Shown: piece after piece, positions 1 through 9,271 of the stretch
Layout: every line of letters begins with the position of its first letter
Numbering within the stretch: the stretch's first letter is position 1
Origin: an uncultured Ureaplasma sp.
Lineage (GTDB): Bacteria; Bacillota_I; Bacilli_A; Mycoplasmatales; Mycoplasmoidaceae
NCBI GenBank assembly: GCA_910589685.1
Contig: CAJUTA010000001.1
Coordinates: forward strand, 1-15,829
Length of the DNA: 15,829 nucleotides
Reading direction: 5' to 3'
Position numbers and translations under genes: made by a program
Notes under the pieces: model-generated
The model's input: the letters and a program-made list of their open reading frames with translations, nothing else
What the model was told of the DNA's origin: nothing
Databases searched by the model: none

Positions 1-1283
<1,283 letters not shown>

Positions 1284-1297
1284 GACGGATTCTATTA

Positions 1298-1312
1298 AGT
1301 TTTCAAAGAACA
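1298..1312 (-). promoter_or_regulatory. boxA-like antitermination element in the rRNA leader
   Basis: The minus strand reads TGTTCTTTGAAAACT, about 15 nt before the 16S 5' end. This matches the boxA-type leader element found ahead of rRNA genes in Firmicutes and mollicutes, where Nus factors assemble and which also forms part of the processing stalk. The sequence match is direct; the function is by analogy. Confidence 0.75.
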
Positions 1313-1333
1313 AACTATTATCAAGAAATGCAA

Positions 1334-1363
1334 ATTATTTTTTTGTATTTCAAGACAACACAA
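1334..1363 (-). promoter_or_regulatory. Candidate rRNA promoter
   Basis: On the minus strand there is a weak -35 (TTGTGT, 1363-1358), an 18-bp spacer and a -10 AATAAT (1339-1334, 5 of 6 to consensus). This would start transcription near 1327, just ahead of boxA. The -35 is poor and the region is AT-rich, so chance hexamers are common. Placement between the A-tract stack and boxA is the main support. Confidence 0.4.
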
Positions 1364-1388
1364 GATAAATATTAACACATGATTATTA

Positions 1389-1431
1389 TTTTTTTTAAAT
1401 TTTTTCTATTTTTTTCTATTTTTTTATTTTT
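1389..1431 (-). promoter_or_regulatory. Phased A-tracts upstream of the rRNA promoter
   Basis: T-runs on the plus strand (A-tracts on the minus strand) occur at 1389-1396, 1400-1405, 1409-1415, 1419-1425 and 1427-1431. The first four centres are near 1392.5, 1402.5, 1412 and 1422, almost exactly one helical turn apart, which is the classic arrangement for intrinsically curved DNA. The stack lies about 60-105 bp upstream of the inferred rRNA start and overlaps the last codons of rsmG. An UP-element or curvature role is inferred. It is A-rich in the transcribed sense, so it is not a U-tract terminator for rsmG. Confidence 0.5.
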
Positions 1432-2117
1432 GATCAAATTCTTGGGAAGTTAGAAGGTGTCGCTTTATTCTTCAAAAAGCTAGTAACTATATATTGATGA
1501 TCGCTAAAGTTAAAATATTTTTCTTTATTAATAGATAAATGAAAAAGAGAAATCATATCTTTGGCATCTAATAATTCTTCTTCATAATTAATTGATTTAG
1601 AAGTAATAATTTTTCCATTTATTTTTGTACTTAAAACAGATAATTCTAAAATAATTGATAATTTTGCCACTGCCCTAGAAGTTACATAATCAAACGTTTC
1701 AACATTTTGATATGCAAAATTCTCTGCTCTGGCACAAACAATATTAATTGATTTCAAATTTAATTTATTAATCAAAATTTCCAAAAATAAGCACTTTTTT
1801 TTATTTGAATCTAAAAGTGTTATTTTTAAATTAGGAAAAATAATTTTCAAAATAACACCTGGAATACCGCTACCTGTCCCTATATCTAACAATGAAAAAT
1901 CACTATTTTGATCAAATTCGTCTAAATATATAAATGGAATTAATGATGCTAAAAAATATTGATCATAAATTAAATCATCAGAATCCAATCTAGTTAAATT
2001 AAATTTTTTATTATATTCTTGTAACAAATTTTTATAAGAATCAAATAAAGAAAAAACTTTACCATCAACTCATGGACATAAATCTTTTAGTTTTGCTTCA
2101 AATTCTAATTTAGTCAC
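1416..2117 (-). CDS. rsmG: 16S rRNA (guanine527-N7)-methyltransferase RsmG (GidB)
   Basis: RsmG uses S-adenosylmethionine to methylate N7 of G527 in the 530 loop of 16S rRNA. The protein is 233 aa, a normal length. The SAM-binding motif LLDIGTGSGIPG is at about residues 76-87, followed by the acidic LLDSNKKK strand-loop (~101-108) and the family SRAVA segment (~147-151). The N-terminus (FSLFDSYKNLLQEYNKKFNLT) fits the family only if translation starts at GTG 2117, which overlaps the mnmG stop by 8 nt. No Shine-Dalgarno is evident, so translational coupling is likely. Two tryptophans (W16 and the C-terminal PRIWSKIKK) are encoded by TGA; reading TGA as stop would cut the end at 1434 instead of TAG 1416-1418. 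It lies directly upstream of, and co-directional with, its substrate rRNA gene. Confidence 0.95.
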
Positions 2118-3951
2118 GTTTTAAATCCAAATAATATTTAATTTTCAAAATATCTTCTAAATTAATGCCACTTATTCTTTTAGCTTGTTGCATTGTTAAT
2201 GGTCTTATTTTATTTAGTTTATCAATTGCTTCCAATGGTAAATTTGGAATAATTGAATAATCAATAATTGTAGAAAGATCTAAATCATTGCTACGATTAA
2301 ATTGCTCAATTTTTTCATTTTGAAGACGAATATAACCATCAAATTTTATATAAATATCAATTAATTTGGATAGTTCGCAATCAATGAGATCTGAATTTGG
2401 AAAATTAATATATGAAATAATATCATTTAGATTAATTTCAGGTCGCTTCAAATAGTCATATAGAGTACAATTATTTTTTGCAACTTTATTTTTCAATTCA
2501 TTAACTTGACCAACAGTTTTAGATTGTAAAAATGAGATTAGTTTTGAAATTAGTTCTTGTTCATTGCAAAAATCTTTGTATATAGATTCACTAATCATCT
2601 TTTCCTCATATGCAATTTTACATAATCGCTCTTTAACATTATCATCTCGAAGAAATAATCGATATTCTGCTCTACTTGTCAATAAACGATATGGTTCACT
2701 AATTCCACGAGTTACTAAATCATCAATCATAACACCAATATAACTATTGCTACGTTTTAAGACAAGCATTTGTTTATTTTCAACATAATTAGCAGCATTG
2801 ATCCCAGCAACTATTCCTTGACCAGCAGCTTCTTCATAGCCACTGGTTCCATTAACTTGACCAGCAAAAAATAAACCTTTAATTTTTTTGGACATTAAAC
2901 TTGGAAATAATTGGAGTGGATCAATTGCATAATATTCAATTGCATATCCATATTTTGATATGACACAATTTTCTAACCCAGTTAGACTTTTAATCATTTT
3001 ATCTTGAACATCGACCGGCATTGATGTAGAAAAACCACCAAGATACATTGTGTCCAAAGAAAGTGATTCTGGTTCTATAAATAATTGATGTCGTTCGCGA
3101 TGAGGAAATTTCTTAATTTTATCTTCAATTGAAGGACAATATCTTGGGCCAATAGACTTAATCAAACCTGAATACATTGGTGACAACAGAATATTATCTT
3201 CAATAATTTTATGAGTTGTCTCATTTGTGTAAAATAAGTAACATGGTTCTGGTTTTATAGAATATTCTTTTTTTTCATGATATGGATCAAAATATAAAGG
3301 TTCAAATGAACCAAAATCTTCTTCCATTTTAGAGTAATCAATACTATTTTTAATAATTCTTGCTGGAGTTCCAGTCTTTAATCTAATTAAATCAAAACCT
3401 AATTCCATTAAATTATCAGACAATGTTTTTGAATAATTTTCACCATCTGGTCCTTCATCTTTAATATCTGTACCTCGATATGTTTTAGAAGATAAATAAG
3501 TGCCAGAAGTAATAATAATAGCTTTTGCTTTTATAAATTTTTTATCTAAATACAATCCTGAGGCTTTGCCATTATTTACAATAATCTGATTAACTTCCCC
3601 TTCAAGCAACTCTAAATTTTGGGTTTTTTCAATTTCTTCTAAAAATCAATTATGATATTTTACTTTATCTATTTGTGCACGCAAAGCTCAAACTCCAGGA
3701 CCTTTTGAAGTTCCAAGAATTTTTATTTGAATTTTACAAGCATCAGCTGCTTTTGCTTGAATTCCGCCTAATGCTCCAATTTCACGGGTTACTACCCCTT
3801 TTGCTGGCCCACCAATTGATGGATTACATGGCATCTTTGCAACATTTTCTTTTGATAATGTTATCAATCCAGTTTTTAATCCACGCTTGGCAGATGCAAA
3901 TGCAGATTCTAAACCAGCATGACCTGCTCCGATTACTAAAACATCATACAT
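2110..3951 (-). CDS. mnmG: tRNA uridine-5-carboxymethylaminomethyl modification enzyme MnmG (GidA)
   Basis: MnmG, an FAD- and NADH-dependent enzyme working with MnmE, installs the cmnm5 group on wobble U34 of several tRNAs. The protein is 613 aa, close to the usual ~620. The N-terminal FAD-binding GAGHAG is at residues 8-13, and the signature PCNPSIGGPAKG is at about 41-52. Further on come the AGQVNGTSGYEEAAGQG block with its second nucleotide-binding surface, and the C-terminal TSRAEYRLFLRDDN motif. W88 and another Trp near residue 101 are TGA-coded, and the frame is continuous across them. ATG 3951 gives the canonical MYDVLVIGAGHAG start and is preceded by AGGGA about 12 nt upstream. It heads the mnmG-rsmG-rrs run and is divergent from the gene starting at 4003. 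MnmE is not in the window. Confidence 0.97.
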
Positions 3952-3969
3952 GTATCTTGTTATTCCCTG

Positions 3970-3975
3970 TATAAT
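3970..3975 (+). promoter_or_regulatory. Candidate -10 box for the 4003 operon
   Basis: TATAAT on the plus strand lies 27 bp before ATG 4003. No convincing -35 hexamer is present, which is common in mycoplasmas. It falls just at the edge of the inverted repeat 3971-4004. Inference only. Confidence 0.35.
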
Positions 3976-4004
3976 TAACAATAATATTATAAATTGTTAA
4001 TTAT
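3971..4004. repeat. 12-bp perfect inverted repeat between divergent genes
   Basis: The arms ATAATTAACAAT (3971-3982) and ATTGTTAATTAT (3993-4004) are perfect complements around a 10-nt centre. The repeat spans most of the 51-bp gap between mnmG and the divergent gene, brackets the mnmG -10 candidate and runs into the ATG at 4003. It could be an operator shared by both promoters. In such AT-rich DNA a chance palindrome of this size is not excluded. Confidence 0.55.
3986..3991 (-). promoter_or_regulatory. Candidate -10 box for mnmG
   Basis: A perfect TATAAT on the minus strand lies 34 bp upstream of the mnmG ATG, inside the loop of the inverted repeat 3971-4004. No clear -35 is seen. It would give a leader of about 30 nt carrying the AGGGA ribosome-binding site. 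Confidence 0.4.
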
Positions 4005-5208
4005 GATTTATTTTGAATCATTTAAATTAGTAAATAATCCATATGAAAATTATGGATTAACATGAGATATTTGTGATCAACATGTAATTATTTCAACAAC
4101 TGAAAATAATGAGTATACTAAATCATTATTTCTTTTTTTAAAAAATAGAAAGAATTATGAACATGGTAGATGTTTTGTTGATGATATAAATATTATGAAT
4201 TTAGATCAAGAAAGTTTCAACAACTTTAAATCAGAAAATTTTATTTTTTTAGATGATGATTTTATAGTTAATGAAAAATGAAATATTAGAAAAATATCAT
4301 CAATTTATAAACCATTATTGAAAAACAAAAATGATTTAAACGATTTTTTTAATGTACCAATTTCTAAACTTAGTGTATTAGATAAAGTAAAACTACTCTT
4401 TAAATTTATTTTAGAAAGTAAACAAAAATATGTTTTTCTTGATTTAATTGACAAGAATTTAAATGATGAAGAGATAAAAAAAATATATGAATTTTGTTTA
4501 GAAAATTCAAAGAAATTTAATAAGCAAATAATTATATTTTTAAATAATGAAATAAAGAATAATGAATTGATAAATAATATAGATAAAAAATATTTTTATA
4601 ATAACCAAATATTAACAATTTCTAAAACTAAATATTATTTCAATAAAAATAAAGTTATCAATAAGAAAATTCTTTTTAGTATATTTTTAAAGCTAACAAT
4701 TTGAGATTTTCTGGCATTTTCATTAATTAGCATATTTTTAAGCATCATTTCATTTCTTATATTTAGTTGTCAATTCATTTCAAATGAAAACTATTTGCCA
4801 CCAATCATAAAATTTGCTAAATCAAATAAAATATTGTGAAATTGTTTAGGAACTATTACTTCTATATTTTTAATAACTAATACAATTTTGTGATTTTTAA
4901 TAATTAACAAAAAAATTAATAAATATTTATTGTTTGTTAATTGTTTTGGTAGAGAAAATAGATCAACAATATCAAATACAATTATTACTTTCTATATACT
5001 GTTACTTGTAAGTATTTTAATTTCTAATTTAATAACTTGATGAATTGTATCAACGCTATCTGATAAATTAGAAAGATATTGATTTATGATTAATATTTTT
5101 ATAAGTATTATATTATTGTTATTTATTGGAATATTCATAACCATAAATATTAATAGTAAAATTAGTTCATCAATAGGTAAAATTAATACAATAAAGATAT
5201 TATTATAG
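4003..5208 (+). CDS. Hypothetical membrane protein: eroded ABC-ATPase-like domain fused to four TM segments
   Basis: 401 aa reading TGA as Trp. Residues 1-220 appear to follow the layout of a MacB/LolD-type ABC nucleotide-binding domain with the active-site motifs eroded. The Walker A position (about 30-42, STTENNEYTKS) has no GxxGxGK. GRCFVDDINIMNL (55-67) resembles the strand after Walker A, and FIFLDDDFIVN (80-90) the Q-loop region. LSVLDKVKLLFKFILES (123-139) sits where LSGGEKQR...ARAL would be. YVFLDLIDKNLNDEE (143-157) resembles Walker B plus D-loop, with the catalytic Glu replaced by Leu. QIIIFLNNE (175-183) aligns with the H-loop strand but lacks His. The C-terminal half has four hydrophobic segments (about 231-256, 283-302, 325-347, 360-381). 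It is first in the plus-strand run, 8 bp before lysS. The alignment is by eye; function is unknown and ATP hydrolysis looks unlikely. Confidence 0.85.
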
Positions 5209-5216
5209 GTTGTAAT

Positions 5217-6698
5217 ATGGAACGAAAATTTAATGAACAAGAATTAAATCGTCGTAACACTTTAAAACAATTGCAAGAAATGAATCTTAATCCATTTCAA
5301 AATGAAATTGTAAATAGAGATTTTAGTTTAGAAGAATTCAACAAAAAGTATGAAAATGTTGAAAAAGAAGTGTTACATGATAGCAAAGAAACAATCACAT
5401 TAGTTGGGCGGGTTATGAACCTACGCCAAACTTTTGGTGTAATAAAAGATTTTAGTGGAACTGCACAAATTTATGCAAATAAAAAAGAATTAGATCCAAA
5501 TGTATTTCAAATTTTCAAAATGATTGATATTGGTGATATTATTGCTATTTTAGGTACACCAATGAAAACAAATACAGGAGTTGTAACTTTAAATATAAAG
5601 AATATTACAATTGTTAGTAAATCTTTAAAAGTTTTACCAGAAAAATATCATGGTCTTGTTGATGAAGAAATAAGAGCAAGAAATAGATATGTTGATCTAA
5701 TTGTTAATAATGATTCAATGGAAACATTTGTTAAGCGTAGTTTAATTGTTAAAACAATTAGAAATTATATGGATAGTAATGGTTATTTTGAAGTAGAAAC
5801 TCCAGTTCTAAATCCTACACTTGGAGGGGCGAGCGCTAGACCATTTATAACTAAGCATAATGCTTTAGATAGAGAATATTATTTAAGAATTGCTACAGAA
5901 TTACCATTGAAAAAATGTATTGTTGGTGGATTTGAGAAAGTCTATGAAATTGGTCGTATCTTTAGAAATGAAGGTATGGATGCAACACATAATCCAGAGT
6001 TTACTTCAATGGAAGTTTATGCTGCTTATACAGGAATGGAAGGGATGATGGATTTAACTGAAAACATCATTAAACATTGTTGTGAAGTATTAGGCAAATA
6101 TGAATATAAATATCGTGATTTTGATATTAATTTAAAAAATAAATTTGAAAGAATTCATATGGTTGATTTAATTAAAAATGTGACTGGAATCAACTTCTAT
6201 GAAGTGAAGTCAAATGAAGAAGCAGTGGAAATTGCAAAAAAACACAATATTCAATTAGAAGACCATCAAAAAAAATATGGACATGTTATTAATGCTTTCT
6301 TTGAACATTATTGTGAAGAAAAATTAATAAATCCTACATTTGTATATGGACATCCAATTGAAATAAGTCCACTAGCTAAAAAAGATTATTCAGATCCACG
6401 TTTCACTAAACGTTTTGAATTATTTATTGGACAAAAAGAATTTGCTAATGCTTTTAGCGAATTAAATGATCCAATTGATCAATATGAAAGATTCGAAGAA
6501 CAACTAAAAGAAAAAGATCTTGGTAATAGTGAAGCCAATGAAATGGATCATGATTTTATTAATGCCTTAGAATATGGGCTACCTCCTACAGGTGGTATGG
6601 GACTAGGAATCGATCGTTTAGTAATGTTATTAACTGAAAAAAATACAATTCGTGATGTTCTACTTTTCCCTCATATGAAAGATAAAGTTAATGAATAA
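5217..6698 (+). CDS. lysS: Lysyl-tRNA synthetase, class II
   Basis: This cytoplasmic enzyme charges tRNA-Lys with lysine using ATP. It is 493 aa, typical of the bacterial class II form. The N-terminal OB-fold anticodon-binding domain is at about 58-135 (TLVGRVMNLRQTFGVIKDFSG). The linker has NRYVDLIVN (~156-164). Motif 1 covers NGYFEVETPVLNP (~188-200) and TLGGASARPF. Motif 2 runs from YEIGRIFRNEGMD to HNPEFTSMEVY (~243-268). The lysine-pocket segment is near GQKEFANAFSELNDP. Motif 3 is GGMGLGIDRLVMLL near the C-terminus, followed by IRDVLLFPHMK. ATG 5217 lies just after an AGGT sequence following the previous stop. The gene overlaps the next start by 8 nt, so the four plus-strand genes are probably co-transcribed. 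No T-box leader fits in the 8-bp gap. Nothing appears broken. Confidence 0.97.
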   Translation: MERKFNEQELNRRNTLKQLQEMNLNPFQNEIVNRDFSLEEFNKKYENVEKEVLHDSKETITLVGRVMNLRQTFGVIKDFSGTAQIYANKKELDPNVFQIFKMIDIGDIIAILGTPMKTNTGVVTLNIKNITIVSKSLKVLPEKYHGLVDEEIRARNRYVDLIVNNDSMETFVKRSLIVKTIRNYMDSNGYFEVETPVLNPTLGGASARPFITKHNALDREYYLRIATELPLKKCIVGGFEKVYEIGRIFRNEGMDATHNPEFTSMEVYAAYTGMEGMMDLTENIIKHCCEVLGKYEYKYRDFDINLKNKFERIHMVDLIKNVTGINFYEVKSNEEAVEIAKKHNIQLEDHQKKYGHVINAFFEHYCEEKLINPTFVYGHPIEISPLAKKDYSDPRFTKRFELFIGQKEFANAFSELNDPIDQYERFEEQLKEKDLGNSEANEMDHDFINALEYGLPPTGGMGLGIDRLVMLLTEKNTIRDVLLFPHMKDKVNE

Positions 6699-7602
6699 AA
6701 AATTTCCCAATGAATACATTCAAAAGGATAATTTATTTGAAACATTAAATTTTATTAGTGAATTTAAGAAACTTTTTTATCAAGAATTAAAAAAACATTG
6801 ATGACTAATTAGCATTGATTCACCAATTATAGAATTTGCAAGTAGTTCAAATTCAAGAACCATCAATTTTGACAATAAATATGATGGATTAGTTTATGAA
6901 ATAGCACAATATCCTGATGATTATTTAGCCAATTTTTTTAAAAAATTAAGAAATGAAAACAAATACCTAGGATCAATTTCTTATGTTAATGTTTTTAACC
7001 GGGATGCACAAATTAATGGAATAAACTATCTTAATTCTCAAACTTTTGATTTAAGAATTAAGGTTGAAGAAAATGATAAAAATGAATTTGAAACATTGGT
7101 CTATGACTATTATGTTAAAGTTGTTGAAATAATTAATAAAACATTGAATGATCTAAAATATCAAATTGATCCTAATATTATTTATTTAATTCAAAAAACA
7201 AAGATAATTAACCAAAATAAAAATTTAATAAACAAAGATAATAAAGACGCATACATTGAAAATCTTATTGAAAAACATAAATGTGTATGTTTTATTAGTC
7301 AAGGTTCAAATAATAAAAATGATTTTTGAACTATAAATTATCCTAATGATGATGAATCATATTGTTCAGAAATTTGATCATTTCACCCAACTAATAAAAA
7401 TAAAATTAATTTAGCGCAAATAAATTTTTCTAAAAACTTAGGTGATGAAATAGATAAAGAATACTATCTACATATTGTTCTAACCATAAATAATCTTTTA
7501 TTATTGTTCACTAATAAATCTCATTTAGGTGAAATTATTCATGGATGTTGAGATTCAAAAACAATAAGTGAAGCTAAAACAAAAAAAATAAATTTATTAT
7601 AA
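6691..7602 (+). CDS. AsnA-like protein (aspartate-ammonia ligase fold), probably catalytically inactive
   Basis: 303 aa starting at ATG 6691, inside the last codons of lysS (8-nt overlap, different frame), with GAAAG upstream. Comparison by eye with E. coli AsnA as remembered shows the same order of segments. YIQKDN...ISEFKKLFYQEL matches the N-terminal helix, and DSPIIE (43-48) the QAPIL strand. GSISYVNVFNRDAQ then NSQTFDLR (about 94-122) match the HMKALRPDED...DQWDWE region, retaining the Arg and Gln. SEIWSFHP matches the TPSELGHAG region, and IIHGCWDSKTISE (~282-294) matches QAGVWPAAVRE. Missing are the WKR segment, the Asp equivalent to D46 (an Arg falls there) and the whole RGEMPQTIGGGIGQSR class II motif 3. 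It is therefore probably an AsnA paralogue without ligase activity, possibly binding a ligand or a partner. AsnA shares its fold with class II synthetases such as the adjacent LysRS. The real function is unknown. Confidence 0.75.
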
Positions 7603-7614
7603 AAAATATTAATT

Positions 7615-8262
7615 ATGAAATACACAGTAATTATACCTGCTGCAGGAAGTTCAGTTAGATTCGGAAACAAAAATAAACTAACAATAAAGATTAATGGCGA
7701 AATGCTAATAAAACATACTATTAGTGTTTTTAACTATGATAAAGAATGTGAAAAAATAATTCTTGTTGTTAAAGAAAGTGAATTTGATTTTTTCAAAAGA
7801 TTATTCTGCTTAGAAAAGAAAGTTATTGTTGTAGCAAAAAATACTTTGACACGAAGTGAAAGTGTTAGATTTGGTTTAGAATATTGCAAAAAAAGTGAAT
7901 TTGTGATGATTCATGATGGATGCAGACCATTTTTAGAATTTGAATTAGTCGAAAGAATTAAAAAAGAATTAATGTCTCATGATGTTGTTATTCCAATTCT
8001 AAAAATCTCTGATAGTATTTTGCAAATAAATCCAAATTTAAAATATTTGAACAGAGATAATATTTTTAGAGTTCAAACTCCACAAGCATTTAAAAAAGAA
8101 ATTCTAGTTAATGAAAGTAATAAAATAGAAAAAATTGACTTGTTTAATGATGAATTTAGTCAATTGCTATCTACTAATAATCCAATTAATTATAAATTGA
8201 TTGATGGATCAAATAAAAATATAAAAGTAACATACGAAGATGATTTAAATTACTTTGAATAA
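7615..8262 (+). CDS. ispD: 2-C-methyl-D-erythritol 4-phosphate cytidylyltransferase (IspD family)
   Basis: IspD transfers CMP from CTP to MEP in the non-mevalonate isoprenoid pathway. The protein is 215 aa (family about 225-235). The nucleotide-binding loop is IIPAAGSSVRFGNKNK (6-21) with R15 and K21. TRSESVRFGLE is at 79-89. HDGCRPF (100-106) supplies the metal/substrate Asp and Arg. LNRDNIFRVQTPQAF (145-159) and IKVTYEDDL (203-211), with its Lys, complete the active site, so the enzyme looks intact. The start ATG 7615 is 12 bp after the previous stop and has no Shine-Dalgarno, which fits coupled translation. It ends the plus-strand run. No other MEP-pathway gene is in the window. The paralogous TarI/ribitol-5-phosphate cytidylyltransferase is the main alternative, but mollicutes lack teichoic acids. 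Confidence 0.85.
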   Translation: MKYTVIIPAAGSSVRFGNKNKLTIKINGEMLIKHTISVFNYDKECEKIILVVKESEFDFFKRLFCLEKKVIVVAKNTLTRSESVRFGLEYCKKSEFVMIHDGCRPFLEFELVERIKKELMSHDVVIPILKISDSILQINPNLKYLNRDNIFRVQTPQAFKKEILVNESNKIEKIDLFNDEFSQLLSTNNPINYKLIDGSNKNIKVTYEDDLNYFE

Positions 8263-8360
8263 TTCAATTTGATTGCTTTTATGGATTTGAAAATCTACTC
8301 ATTACAAGAATAAATAAAATTTTAATAATACTCATTTAATATGAAATTTGTTTAATAAAA

Positions 8361-8366
8361 TATAAT
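8361..8366 (+). promoter_or_regulatory. Candidate -10 box for the nuclease-like gene
   Basis: TATAAT lies 40 bp before ATG 8407 in the 144-bp gap after ispD (8263-8406). No -35 matching TTGACA was found. The rest of the gap holds no clear gene, hairpin or repeat. A consensus hexamer is easy to find by chance at this base composition. Confidence 0.35.
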
Positions 8367-8406
8367 TAAATTTTATTTTGGTATTTTTGGATAAATTATT
8401 AAATTT

Positions 8407-9269
8407 ATGACAACTAGTTTTACAAATGTATTAAAGAAAAGATATACCATTCCAAGAATGAAAGATACAATCTATGAATTAACTTTGAATAATACAAAAG
8501 ATGTTCATAGTTTTATTAAACAATATAGAACTAATTTAACTAGCTTTATAAAATATAGAAGAGATAATTTTTCAAAAGAAATATCTCATGAATTTAATGC
8601 AATAATAACAAATTATATTACACAATCTTTAAATGTCAAATTTTTAAAGCATGCTGTTGATTTAATTAAATTTGATTTAAAGAATGATTGATATGAAGAA
8701 TTGATTGCACAAAATGTTTATCCAAGTAATATTGGTGTTGTTTGTGAAGCATTGTGTGATGATAAAAATTTATATTTATTAGAAAACTCAAAAAATAAAT
8801 TAAAAACATTAGACAATATTTTAACTCGCACAATTGCATATACTTTTGCTATTGCTTTTGGAGGGAATGAAGCTCTAAATGACTTTGAAAAAATATTGAA
8901 TAATGAAAAAATATTTGAATATTTTAAGAAATTAAATAAAAAACATATCAAGAATTTGGTAATTTTCAAGAAAATGCCAAAGAAGTAATACAAATTGATC
9001 CTAATCACTATATAAGTGAATTTGAAATAGATTTTATTACAAATAAAAATTATTTGATTGATGTGAAATCTTCAAAAAAGGACTTTGAGACATCTTGAAT
9101 TAAACAATTATTCACATATGCTTTGTGCATTAAAAAATACAAGAATATTGAAATAAAAAGAATAGTTGTTCTAAATCCAATAACTAATAAAAACTGATTC
9201 TTGGATCTAAAAGAATTCCTAGATTACGATCTTTGATTAAAATGATGTAATAAAAATTTTATTATTTAA
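8407..9269 (+). pseudogene. PD-(D/E)XK nuclease-like gene split by a frame change at A6
   Basis: The first frame (ATG 8407 to TAA 8986-8988, 193 aa) encodes a helical, charged N-terminal region with a TGA-coded Trp. A second open frame continues from ACA 8943 to TAA 9267-9269. The two join if the ribosome slips -1, or if one A is added, in the A6 run 8938-8943. That gives a 287-aa protein: after KKLNKK the text becomes TYQEFGNFQENAKEV rather than the 14-residue tail before the stop. The downstream part has EFEIDF (205-210) and YLIDVKSSK (216-224), a D-x(9)-D-x-K core typical of PD-(D/E)XK nucleases, with E183 as a possible helix-1 acid. It could be a decayed gene, a phase-variable one, a slippage-translated one, or a sequencing error. 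No methyltransferase is adjacent. The exact family and target are unknown. It meets the minus-strand MBL gene tail to tail. Confidence 0.7.
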
Positions 9270-9271
9270 TT

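Noticed and set aside
1389..1431. T-run stack as a terminator
   Set aside because: The flanking genes are on the minus strand, where it reads as poly-A, and no GC stem precedes it.
3675..3974. 99-residue open frame on the plus strand
   Set aside because: Antisense shadow of the mnmG 5' region, rich in Leu/His as expected from the complementary strand of a strongly conserved gene.
1286..4002. Replication origin next to mnmG/rsmG (gidA/gidB are near oriC in many bacteria)
   Set aside because: No cluster of TTATCCACA-like DnaA boxes and no dnaA or dnaN gene in the window.
8263..8406. Small ORF or RNA in the gap after ispD
   Set aside because: Only a ten-codon frame (MDLKIYSLQE) without a ribosome-binding site and no stable hairpin; nothing beyond a -10-like hexamer is supportable.
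9248..9264. AT-only palindrome at the convergent gene ends as a bidirectional terminator
   Set aside because: The stem has no G or C and the palindrome lies inside the coding end; such sequences arise readily at this composition.
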